Assembly: GCA_938039345.1 (NCBI GenBank)
Contig: CALHVB010000116.1
Coordinates: 1 to 8,353, forward strand
Direction: 5' to 3'
Length of the DNA stretch: 8,353 bases
Origin: an uncultured Sediminicola sp.
Lineage (GTDB): Bacteria; Bacteroidota; Bacteroidia; Flavobacteriales; Flavobacteriaceae
Below are positions 1 to 6,543 of the stretch, piece after piece. How positions within the stretch are numbered: position 1 is the stretch's first letter; the number at the start of each line of letters is the position of its first letter. The notes beneath the pieces were generated by a model, which had not been told where the DNA came from, did no database searches, and was given only the letters and a program-made list of their open reading frames with translations. The position numbers were made by a program, and so were the translations under genes.

Positions 1-70
1 GCAGTAAAAATCTTCATTCAATAAAAATATTTGGTAATTGCTGTTTTTTTGGTAAAAATAACAGGAAACA

Positions 71-101
71 TTTGATTAAGAAGCCAAAAATACTAAATTT
101 G
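71..101 (+). promoter_or_regulatory. Flavobacterial sigma-A promoter of the thr operon
   Basis: A TTTG at 71-74 lies 19 nt upstream of TAAATTTG at 94-101. This matches the Bacteroidota/Flavobacterium promoter consensus (-33 TTTG or TTG, spacer about 17-23, -7 TAnnTTTG) in every defined position. Transcription would begin around 106-109, about 10 nt before the leader ORF at 118, giving a very short 5' end ahead of the leader peptide. The motif match is seen directly. The start site is inferred. I found no equally good pair elsewhere in the 282 nt upstream of thrA. Confidence 0.7.
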
Positions 102-117
102 GAACTTTATTAGAGAA

Positions 118-210
118 ATGCATATTTACAATACGGACATATATACTAATATTACTTCTTTCTTCAATGGCTGTGCTACAACTACGGCTACTATTACCCC
201 ATTGGGGTAA
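118..210 (+). CDS. Putative thr operon leader peptide (thrL-like attenuator peptide)
   Basis: This ORF of 30 codons starts at ATG 118 and ends at TAA 208-210, 72 nt before thrA. Eight codons are Thr (6, 10, 13, 21, 22, 23, 25, 27) and four are Ile (3, 8, 12, 26), so 12 of 30 residues are Thr or Ile. The end reads CATTTATITPLG, with three consecutive Thr codons at 178-186. Thr and Ile are the amino acids sensed by the classical threonine-operon leader peptide of enterobacteria, and the genes behind are thrA, thrB and thrC. The ORF begins about 10 nt after the predicted transcription start, as leader peptides commonly do. The proposed role is ribosome stalling on uncharged Thr/Ile tRNA to control read-through into thrA. 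It is unrelated in sequence to the enterobacterial ThrL apart from composition. Translation is inferred from composition and context. Confidence 0.75.
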   Translation: MHIYNTDIYTNITSFFNGCATTTATITPLG

Positions 211-212
211 TA
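192..212 (+). promoter_or_regulatory. Hairpin overlapping the end of the leader ORF (attenuator-type RNA structure)
   Basis: TATTACCCC (192-200) and GGGGTAATA (204-212) form a perfect 9-bp stem with a 3-nt ATT loop, including four G-C pairs in an otherwise AT-rich leader. It covers the last leader codons and the stop. No U-run follows (the next bases are agctatatattcg), so it is not a textbook intrinsic terminator. A ribosome reaching the stop would melt it, while one stalled on the Thr codons at 178-186 would leave it mostly free. A weak all-AT stem (243-249 with 254-260) lies just before thrA. The structure is seen directly; its regulatory sense is unknown. Confidence 0.6.
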
Positions 213-282
213 AGCTATATATTCGTCTATTTCCTGCATTATATTTATTAAATAATAAATTACATTTTAACCAACATACGTA

Positions 283-2724
283 ATGAAAGTTCTAAAATTC
301 GGAGGTACTTCTGTAGCCAACGCAAAAAATATAGCCTTAGTAAAAAATATTGTTGCCAACAACAGTAATAAAGTAGTTGTAGTAGTATCTGCACTTGGAG
401 GTATTACCGATTTATTGTTACAAGCAGCAACATTAGCATCAAAACAAGATAAGACCTATAAAGAACAGCTTCAAGAAATTGAAAACAGACATATAGAGAC
501 TATAAAAGATTTTATACCTATAGGTTCTCAAAGTAAAGTTCTTAGCAAAGTAAAAAGCGAATTAAACACTTTAGAAGATTTATTAGAAGGTGCATTTTTA
601 ATTGGCGAAATAACACCACAACTATCAGATAAGATAGTAAGTTTTGGTGAGTTGCTATCTTCTTATATTATAAGCGAGTATTTTATTTCTGAGCAAATGG
701 ATGCTGTTTATAAAGATAGTAGAGAACTTATAAAAACAAATGACAATTACGGAAAAGCTGCTGTAGATTTTAAAATCACAAATGCTAATTGTAAAGATTT
801 TTTCTTAAACAATACTAGTAAAATAACAGTAGTAGCTGGTTTTATTTCTTCTTCTGTAAATAACAACCCTACTACATTAGGTCGTGGTGGTTCAGATTAT
901 ACGGCTGCTATTATTGCCGCTGCTACAGATGCAGAAGCATTAGAAATATGGACAGATGTAAGTGGTATGTATACTGCAAACCCTAAATTGGTAAAACAAG
1001 CCGTTGCTATTCCTCATATATCATATGAAGAAGCTATGGAATTATCTCATTTTGGAGCTAAAGTACTATACCCTCCTACGATACAACCTGTATTATCTAA
1101 AGGAATTTCAATTGTTATTAAAAACACTTTTAAACCAGAAGATGATGGTACTTTAATTACCAAAAACAAAAACGATAAAGGAAAAACAGTAAGAGGTATT
1201 AGTCATGTAGAAAATATTGCTTTATTATCTTTAGAAGGTCCTGGAATGGTTGGTATCCCTGGTATTTCTAAACGTTTTTTCGAAGTATTATCTAATTCAG
1301 AAATTAGTGTAGTTCTTATTACACAAGCATCTTCTGAACACTCTATATGTATAGGTGTTGCTGATAATGATGCAAAAAATGCAGCTACCATTATTAACGA
1401 AGCTTTTGAATACGAAATATCTTTAGGCAAAATAAACCCAATAGCTATTGAAAAAGATTTAGCTATTATAGCTTTGGTAGGCGACAACATGAAAAGTCAC
1501 CAAGGTTTAAGCGGAAAAATGTTTAGTACTTTAGGTAAAAACAATGTAAATATTAGAGTTATAGCGCAAGGAGCATCTGAACGTAATATTTCTGCCGTTA
1601 TCGCTAAAAACGACGTTAAAAAAGCACTAAATGCATTGCATGAAGAATTTTTTGAAGAAAACATAAAACAACTAAACCTATTTGTAATGGGGGTTGGTAA
1701 TGTTGGTGCTAAATTTTTAAATCAGATAAAACAACAGAAAAAATTCTTAAAAGAAAATCTAAAACTAAATATTAGAGTTATTGGAATAAGTAATTCTAGA
1801 ACTATGTTTTTTGATGAATCTGGAATATCTCTTAAAAATTGGGAAACAGAATTAGCAAGCGGACAAAAAGCCAATAAAGACAAATTCTTTGAAACAGTAC
1901 AAAAATTAAATTACCGTAACAGTATTTTTGTAGATAACACCGCTAGTGCAGATGTGGCAGATAATTACGCATCATACTTAGGAAATAGCATATCTATTGT
2001 TACTTGTAATAAAATTGCATGTTCTTCTGAATATGACAACTATAAAAATTTAAAAGACTTATCTAGAAAATACAATGCTCCTTTCCTATTCGAAACTAAT
2101 GTAGGTGCTGGTTTACCAATTATAGACACACTTAAACATTTAATAGCTTCTGGAGATAAAGTATTAAAAATACAAGCTGTGTTATCTGGTAGTTTAAATT
2201 TTGTTTTTAATAATTTTAATAACAAAACTACCTTCCACGATATTGTAAAAGAAGCGCAAGCAGAAGGTTACACAGAACCAGACCCAAAAATAGATTTAAG
2301 TGGTATAGATGTAATGCGAAAAATATTAATCTTGGCTCGTGAAAGCGGAAACAAGATTGCTATTGAAGAAATAGAAAACAAATCGTTTTTGCCACAAGAA
2401 AGTTTAGACACTACAAATAATGAAGATTTCTTTGCATCTTTAGTAAAACATGAAGTATCGTTCCAAGAAATATATAAAAGTGCTGCAGATAAAGATTGTA
2501 AATTAAAATATGTTGCACAATACGAAAACGGAAAAGCTAGTGTTGGTTTACAAGAAATACCTAAAGGTCACGATTTTTATAACCTAGAGGGTAGTGATAA
2601 TATTGTATTATTTTACACAGAAAGGTATCCTAACCAACCAATGATTATAAAAGGTGCTGGTGCTGGTGCAGATGTAACAGCTTCTGGTATCTTTGCAGAT
2701 ATTATTAGAATTGGAAACTTTTAA
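283..2724 (+). CDS. thrA: Bifunctional aspartokinase / homoserine dehydrogenase
   Basis: This cytoplasmic enzyme catalyses the first and third steps of the aspartate-to-threonine/methionine pathway: ATP-dependent phosphorylation of aspartate and NAD(P)H reduction of aspartate semialdehyde to homoserine. The 813 residues match full-length ThrA. The aspartokinase half (about 1-300) opens with KFGGTS (5-10) and has GRGGSDYTA (200-208). Two ACT-type regulatory regions lie at about 312-385 and 393-460. The dehydrogenase half has the Rossmann glycine motif GVGNVG (470-475), SGSLNF (635-640), EGYTEPDP followed by DVMRK with probable catalytic E665, D676 and K680, and the C-terminal GAGAGADVTASG (791-802). 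No break or missing domain is seen. An in-frame stop at 268-270 fixes the start near ATG 283. It is the first structural gene after the Thr-rich leader and is followed 3 nt later by thrB. The ACT regions suggest allosteric feedback, but the effector cannot be read from sequence. Confidence 0.97.
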   Translation: MKVLKFGGTSVANAKNIALVKNIVANNSNKVVVVVSALGGITDLLLQAATLASKQDKTYKEQLQEIENRHIETIKDFIPIGSQSKVLSKVKSELNTLEDLLEGAFLIGEITPQLSDKIVSFGELLSSYIISEYFISEQMDAVYKDSRELIKTNDNYGKAAVDFKITNANCKDFFLNNTSKITVVAGFISSSVNNNPTTLGRGGSDYTAAIIAAATDAEALEIWTDVSGMYTANPKLVKQAVAIPHISYEEAMELSHFGAKVLYPPTIQPVLSKGISIVIKNTFKPEDDGTLITKNKNDKGKTVRGISHVENIALLSLEGPGMVGIPGISKRFFEVLSNSEISVVLITQASSEHSICIGVADNDAKNAATIINEAFEYEISLGKINPIAIEKDLAIIALVGDNMKSHQGLSGKMFSTLGKNNVNIRVIAQGASERNISAVIAKNDVKKALNALHEEFFEENIKQLNLFVMGVGNVGAKFLNQIKQQKKFLKENLKLNIRVIGISNSRTMFFDESGISLKNWETELASGQKANKDKFFETVQKLNYRNSIFVDNTASADVADNYASYLGNSISIVTCNKIACSSEYDNYKNLKDLSRKYNAPFLFETNVGAGLPIIDTLKHLIASGDKVLKIQAVLSGSLNFVFNNFNNKTTFHDIVKEAQAEGYTEPDPKIDLSGIDVMRKILILARESGNKIAIEEIENKSFLPQESLDTTNNEDFFASLVKHEVSFQEIYKSAADKDCKLKYVAQYENGKASVGLQEIPKGHDFYNLEGSDNIVLFYTERYPNQPMIIKGAGAGADVTASGIFADIIRIGNF

Positions 2725-2727
2725 TGT

Positions 2728-3654
2728 ATGAGCAACGAAATACGTATTTTTTGCCCTGCTACTATTGCTAACGTCTCTTGTGGGTTCGATATTCTTGGAC
2801 TTGCCTTAGATGCTGTTGGCGACGAAATGGTTATTCGTAAAACCAAAGAAAAAGGTATAAAAATTACAAAATTAGAAGGACAAAACCTTCCTATGGAAAC
2901 GCTAAACAATGTAGCTGGTGTGGCTGGCTTAGCATTATTAGCAGAAAGTGATTACCAAGGCGGATTTGAAATTGAAATTTACAAGAAAATTAAAGCCGGT
3001 AGTGGTATTGGTAGTAGTGCAGCAAGCTCAACAGGTGCTGTATGGGCTATGAATGAACTTTTAGGAAAACCCTTTTCTTCTTTAGAATTGGTACAATTTG
3101 CCATGGAAGGAGAGCGTTTAGCTAGCGGAGTTGCACACGCAGATAATGTGGCACCTGCCATCTACGGAGGTTTTACATTGGTAAGAAGCTATGCTCCTTT
3201 AGATATTATAAAAATACATACGCCTAGCGAATTATACGCAACCGTAATTCATCCGCAGATAGAAGTAAAAACCGCAGATTCTAGAAAAATATTAAAAACC
3301 TCCATTGAATTAAAAGACGGAATTAAACAATGGGGAAATGTTGGTGGGTTAATCGCTGGTTTATATACAGAAGACTATGATTTAATCGGCAGATCTCTAG
3401 AAGACCATATTGTAGAACCTATACGCTCTATATTAATTCCTGGTTTTGATAAATTAAAGTCAGAAAGTTTAAAAGCTGGCGCATTAGGATGTAGCATATC
3501 TGGCTCTGGACCTTCAGTATTTACTTTAAGTAGAGGAGAAAAAACGGCTCTTAAAGTAGCAGATAGCATGCGTAAGGTTTACAATAATTTTGGAATTGAT
3601 TTTGACATTCATGTATCAAAAATTAATCTAGAAGGTATAAAAGCTATAAGTTAA
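2728..3654 (+). CDS. thrB: Homoserine kinase (GHMP family)
   Basis: This enzyme phosphorylates L-homoserine with ATP to O-phosphohomoserine, the substrate of threonine synthase. At 308 residues it has the usual length for the GHMP-kinase type. The GHMP ATP-binding loop is clear at GSGIGSSAASSTGA (91-104). An N-terminal PATIANVSCGFD (10-21) and HADNVAPAIYGGF (137-149) are typical of homoserine kinases. The C-terminal glycine motif is GCSISGSGPS (254-263). The gene starts 3 nt after the thrA stop, so the two are almost certainly cotranscribed and probably translationally coupled. Its stop (3652-3654) is followed after two bases by heptamer repeats and the inserted four-helix-bundle gene, which separates it from its pathway partner thrC. 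Confidence 0.96.
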   Translation: MSNEIRIFCPATIANVSCGFDILGLALDAVGDEMVIRKTKEKGIKITKLEGQNLPMETLNNVAGVAGLALLAESDYQGGFEIEIYKKIKAGSGIGSSAASSTGAVWAMNELLGKPFSSLELVQFAMEGERLASGVAHADNVAPAIYGGFTLVRSYAPLDIIKIHTPSELYATVIHPQIEVKTADSRKILKTSIELKDGIKQWGNVGGLIAGLYTEDYDLIGRSLEDHIVEPIRSILIPGFDKLKSESLKAGALGCSISGSGPSVFTLSRGEKTALKVADSMRKVYNNFGIDFDIHVSKINLEGIKAIS

Positions 3655-3656
3655 AT

Positions 3657-3673
3657 GACAGAAGACAGAAGAA
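3657..3673 (+). repeat. Left heptamer repeats (GACAGAA x2) of the insert
   Basis: Two perfect tandem GACAGAA units (3657-3663, 3664-3670) are followed by a partial GAA, starting two bases after the thrB stop codon. The unit is one base different from the GACAGTA repeated at the end of the window. It is the reverse complement, with small changes, of the units right of the four-helix-bundle gene. Confidence 0.75.
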
Positions 3674-3695
3674 ATAAAGTATAAATATAATAAAG

Positions 3696-4052
3696 ATGAA
3701 CAAGTTTAAATTTGAGAAGCTTATTATATGGCAAAAAGCTATGGATTTTGGAGAAACCATTAACAAAATAGCTTTAAGTTTCCCTGATAGAGAAAAGTTT
3801 AACTTGTCTTCTCAAATATGCAGAGCTTCTGATTCTATTGCACTAAATATTTCTGAAGGTTCTATTGGACAATCAAATCCAGAACAACGAAGATTTATTG
3901 GATATTCAATTCGCTCATTAGCTGAAGTTGTTACCTGTTTATTTAAGGCTAAGCGAAGACTATATATTAAAGAAACAAAATTTACTGAATTATATAATGA
4001 ATCGCACCATCTAATGAATATGATGGTAGCATTTAAAAAAAATATTAATTAA
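3696..4052 (+). CDS. Four-helix-bundle protein, S23/23S-rRNA intervening-sequence-protein family
   Basis: This is a small soluble protein of 118 residues, the usual size for the family, with no signal peptide or membrane segment. Family hallmarks are visible in order: FEKLIIWQKA (6-15), then PDREKFNLSSQICRAS (30-45) followed by SIALNISEG (47-55), then RFIGYSIRSLAEVV (66-79), and a last helix rich in charged residues (about 90-115). Relatives are encoded in intervening sequences of some bacterial 23S rRNA genes and also include the Avd accessory protein of diversity-generating retroelements. A basic, possibly nucleic-acid-binding bundle is a reasonable guess, but the molecular function is not established. 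It has no role in threonine synthesis that I can recognise and appears to be a guest in the operon, flanked by inverted heptamer repeats. The start is ATG 3696 after an A-rich stretch; it follows no promoter that I can recognise and may be read from the thr transcript. Confidence 0.88.
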   Translation: MNKFKFEKLIIWQKAMDFGETINKIALSFPDREKFNLSSQICRASDSIALNISEGSIGQSNPEQRRFIGYSIRSLAEVVTCLFKAKRRLYIKETKFTELYNESHHLMNMMVAFKKNIN

Positions 4053-4061
4053 AAATAAGTT

Positions 4062-4138
4062 ATTAGTTTTCGGTTTTCCGTCATTGATTTTAAAGTATCT
4101 GTCTTTCGTCATTGACCTTCCGTCTTCTAATTTCAGTC
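4062..4138 (-). repeat. Right degenerate heptamer array of the insert (GACGGAA-like, inverted)
   Basis: Read on the minus strand, these 77 nt divide into 11 heptamers in constant phase. The best units are GACTGAA (4132-4138), GACGGAA (4118-4124 and 4076-4082), GACGAAA (4104-4110), GACAGAT (4097-4103) and AACCGAA (4069-4075). The units between keep the 7-nt register but have decayed. CGTCATTGA also occurs twice, at 4079-4087 and 4107-4115, exactly four heptamers apart. The array begins 9 nt after the four-helix-bundle stop and ends 13 nt before thrC, so it fills most of that gap. It points opposite to the GACAGAA units on the left. Confidence 0.7.
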
Positions 4139-4151
4139 AACTATAAAACAA

Positions 4152-5447
4152 ATGAATTTTTACAGTCTAAATAAAAAAGCTCCTAACGTATCATTTACAG
4201 ATGCTGTTGTAAAAGGTATAGCACCAGACCGTGGATTGTATTTCCCAGAAAATATTACGCCATTACCAGCTTCTTTTTTTAAAGAAATAGAAAACCTGTC
4301 TAACGAAGAAATTGCGCTTACAGCAATTCGCCAATTTGTAAGTGATGCTATTCCAGAAGAAAAATTAAAAACAATCTTAGCCGAAGTTTTAGATTTCAAT
4401 TTCCCAGTAGTAGAACTAGAAGAAAATATAGCTACACTAGAGCTTTTTCATGGACCAACCATGGCATTTAAAGATGTAGGTGCTCGTTTTATGGCAAGAT
4501 GTTTAGGTCATTTTTCCGAAGGAAACGACAATGAAGTTACTGTACTAGTTGCCACCTCTGGTGATACTGGTGGTGCTGTAGCCAATGGTTTTTTAGGCGT
4601 AAAAGGGGTAAATGTTGTTATTCTATACCCAAGTGGTAAAGTAAGTGATATTCAAGAAAAACAATTAACTACTTTAGGGCAAAATATAACAGCTCTTGAA
4701 GTAGATGGTACTTTTGATGATTGCCAACGTATGGTAAAAACAGCATTTTTAGATCAAGATTTATTAGATGCTATGCAATTAACCTCTGCTAACTCTATAA
4801 ACGTTGCGCGTTGGTTACCACAATTATTTTATTTCTTATTTGCATACAAGCAAGCAAAATCTAAAGGAAAAGAAATAGTTTTCTCTATACCTAGTGGAAA
4901 TTTTGGAAATGTATGTGCTGGTATGATGGCGCAACAACTAGGAATGCCAGTAAAACATTTTGTAGCTTCTACTAATGTTAATGATATTGTTCCTAATTAT
5001 ATGCAAACAGGAACTTATACCCCAAAACCATCTATTGCTACTATTTCTAATGCTATGGATGTTGGTGATCCAAGTAATTTTATTAGAATTAGACATATAT
5101 ACAAAGATAATTTTGAGGTATTAACAGAAAACCTATCCTCTTATTCGTTTACCGATGAAGAAACAAGAGAGGCTATGCTAAGCATACATAAAAATTGTTC
5201 TTATGTTGCAGATCCGCATGGTGCTGTTGGTTACTTAGGATTAAAAAAATACCAAGAAAAAAACCCTAATACATACGGTATTTTCTTAGAAACAGCACAT
5301 CCTGTAAAATTTTTAGATGTAGTTGTAGATACTTTAGATACCACTTTAGAAATTCCGGCACAAATTAAAAAAGTGATGGATAAGGAGAAAAAATCGTTAA
5401 AAATTTCTTCTTACGATGAACTTAAAGGATACTTATTAAAAGAATAA
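4152..5447 (+). CDS. thrC: Threonine synthase
   Basis: This cytoplasmic PLP enzyme converts O-phospho-L-homoserine and water to L-threonine and phosphate, the last step of the pathway begun by thrA and thrB. The 431 residues fit the class carrying an N-terminal threonine-synthase domain (about 1-80), as in the E. coli enzyme. HGPTMAFKDVGARFMAR (100-116) holds the Schiff-base lysine, K107. TSGDTGGA (135-142) and SGNFGN (248-253) are cofactor/phosphate-binding loops. DPHGAVGY (354-361) and TAHPVKF (381-387) are also typical. ATG 4152 aligns with the expected MNFYS-type start. The gene is separated from thrB by 497 nt, of which most is the inserted element. I see no convincing TTTG/TAnnTTTG promoter in that gap, so expression probably depends on read-through through the insert. 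gcvT follows after 10 nt. Confidence 0.96.
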   Translation: MNFYSLNKKAPNVSFTDAVVKGIAPDRGLYFPENITPLPASFFKEIENLSNEEIALTAIRQFVSDAIPEEKLKTILAEVLDFNFPVVELEENIATLELFHGPTMAFKDVGARFMARCLGHFSEGNDNEVTVLVATSGDTGGAVANGFLGVKGVNVVILYPSGKVSDIQEKQLTTLGQNITALEVDGTFDDCQRMVKTAFLDQDLLDAMQLTSANSINVARWLPQLFYFLFAYKQAKSKGKEIVFSIPSGNFGNVCAGMMAQQLGMPVKHFVASTNVNDIVPNYMQTGTYTPKPSIATISNAMDVGDPSNFIRIRHIYKDNFEVLTENLSSYSFTDEETREAMLSIHKNCSYVADPHGAVGYLGLKKYQEKNPNTYGIFLETAHPVKFLDVVVDTLDTTLEIPAQIKKVMDKEKKSLKISSYDELKGYLLKE

Positions 5448-5457
5448 AATATAAATT

Positions 5458-6543
5458 TTGAAAAATACTGCCCTTACCCAAACGCATGAAGCATTAGGAG
5501 CTAAAATAGTGCCCTTTGCTGGTTTTAATATGCCTGTATCCTATGAAGGTGTAAATATAGAGCACGAAACAGTGCGTAAAGATGTAGGGGTTTTTGATGT
5601 TTCTCACATGGGAGAATTTCTCATTAGTGGGCCTAATGCTTTAGAATTGATACAAAAAGTAAGTTCTAACGATGCATCAAAATTAAGTATAGGACAAGCT
5701 CAATATAGTTGTTTACCTAATGAAACCGGTGGTATAGTAGACGATTTATTAATCTATAAAATAAAAGAAGAGCAATTTTTATTAGTTGTAAATGCTTCTA
5801 ACATAGAAAAAGATTGGAATCATATTTCTAAATACAATGCAGATTTTAATGCAGATATGAGAAATATATCTGATGGGTATTCTCTATTAGCCATTCAAGG
5901 TCCAAAAGCCGTAGCTGCAATGCAATCTTTAACTTCTATAGATTTAGCTGCTATAAAATTTTACACTTTTAAAGTAGCAGATTTTGCAGGTATAGACCAT
6001 GTAATTATATCTGCCACAGGTTATACAGGCTCTGGTGGGTTTGAAATTTATTGTAAAAATGAAGAAGTACAACAAATCTGGGATAAGGTTTTAGAAGCTG
6101 GTACAGATTATGGCATAAAACCCATTGGTTTAGCGGCAAGAGACACCCTGCGTTTAGAAATGGGTTATTGTTTATACGGAAATGATATAAACGATACAAC
6201 ATCGCCATTAGAAGCTGGCTTAGGTTGGATTACCAAATTCTCCAAAGACTTTGTAAATTCTAAGGCTTTAAAAATTGAAAAAGAACAAGGTTCTAAGCAT
6301 AAGCTAATTGCTTTTGAACTAAATGAGCGTGGTATTCCAAGAAATGATTATGATATTGTTGATGAAAATGGCACTAAAATAGGTACTGTAACCTCTGGAA
6401 CCATGTCTCCTTCTTTAGGAAAAGGCATAGGTTTAGGCTATGTGCCAACAAATTTATCTGTAACAGGAAGTATTATATACATACAAATTAGAAAAAAAGC
6501 TGTTGCTGCTACTATTGTAAAACTCCCTTTTTATAAGGCTTAA
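5458..6543 (+). CDS. gcvT: Glycine cleavage system T protein (aminomethyltransferase)
   Basis: The T protein transfers the methylene carbon from the aminomethyl-lipoyl arm of the H protein to tetrahydrofolate, giving 5,10-methylene-THF and ammonia. The 361-residue length is normal. Motifs are VFDVSHMGEF (45-54), GGIVDDLLIY (91-100) with the probable catalytic aspartate at 95/96, GYTGSGGFEIY (188-198), GLAARDTLRLEMG (224-236) and TSGTMSPSLGKGIGLGYVP (312-330). The start is TTG at 5458. It gives MKNTALTQTHEALGAK, the usual T-protein beginning, and the first in-frame ATG (5530) would remove the conserved N terminus. The gene sits 10 nt after thrC and overlaps glsA by one base. Genes for the H and P proteins are not in the window. 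The short gap leaves no room for a glycine riboswitch directly upstream. Threonine can be broken down to glycine, a possible but unproven link to the thr genes. Confidence 0.96.
   Translation: MKNTALTQTHEALGAKIVPFAGFNMPVSYEGVNIEHETVRKDVGVFDVSHMGEFLISGPNALELIQKVSSNDASKLSIGQAQYSCLPNETGGIVDDLLIYKIKEEQFLLVVNASNIEKDWNHISKYNADFNADMRNISDGYSLLAIQGPKAVAAMQSLTSIDLAAIKFYTFKVADFAGIDHVIISATGYTGSGGFEIYCKNEEVQQIWDKVLEAGTDYGIKPIGLAARDTLRLEMGYCLYGNDINDTTSPLEAGLGWITKFSKDFVNSKALKIEKEQGSKHKLIAFELNERGIPRNDYDIVDENGTKIGTVTSGTMSPSLGKGIGLGYVPTNLSVTGSIIYIQIRKKAVAATIVKLPFYKA

Larger units (their letters stand above)
3656..4139. mobile_element. Putative inserted element: four-helix-bundle gene between inverted heptamer arrays
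   Basis: The stretch between thrB and thrC behaves as one unit. Its outermost bases are inverted copies: TGACAGAA at 3656-3663 and, read on the other strand, TGACTGAA at 4139-4132 (7 of 8). A further inverted pair is AGAAGACAGAA (3660-3670) against AGAAGACGGAA (4128-4118), 10 of 11. Between them is one ORF of the S23/IVP family. Deleting the unit would leave thrB and thrC about 13 nt apart, close to the 3- and 10-nt gaps elsewhere. No transposase and no obvious target-site duplication are seen. The architecture resembles 23S rRNA intervening sequences, where complementary ends flank a gene of the same protein family. Mobility is inferred. Confidence 0.5.

Noticed and set aside
1..24. End of an upstream + gene (frame 1 is open to TAA 22-24), or start of a divergent - gene (ATG complement of 15-17, reading MKIFT off the edge).
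   Set aside because: Fewer than eight codons are visible in either case and neither can be recognised. A minus-strand TATTTTTG (92-85) lacks a correctly spaced -33 TTG.
1..50. Possible intrinsic terminator of an upstream gene: CAGTAA (2-7) against TTGCTG (38-43), followed by seven T (44-50).
   Set aside because: The stem is only 6 bp with a G-T pair and the loop is 30 nt. It is too weak to call without the sequence before position 1.
192..212. Calling the leader hairpin a Rho-independent terminator.
   Set aside because: No U-run follows the stem, so it is recorded as an attenuator-type structure with unknown sense.
1203..1490. Minus-strand ORF of 95 codons inside thrA, and similar antisense ORFs in thrA, thrB, thrC, gcvT, glsA and the RmlD-like gene.
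   Set aside because: They lie wholly opposite well-supported genes, have low-complexity translations and no recognisable motifs. They are shadows of the sense coding.
3651..3656. Target-site duplication around the insert.
   Set aside because: The bases left (TTAAA before 3656) and right (actat after 4139) do not match, so there is no direct evidence of transposition.
3655..3695. Separate promoter for the four-helix-bundle gene.
   Set aside because: The region is AT-rich but contains no TAnnTTTG box with a spaced TTG.
5448..5457. Glycine riboswitch upstream of gcvT.
   Set aside because: Only 10 nt separate thrC and gcvT, so there is no room for the aptamer.
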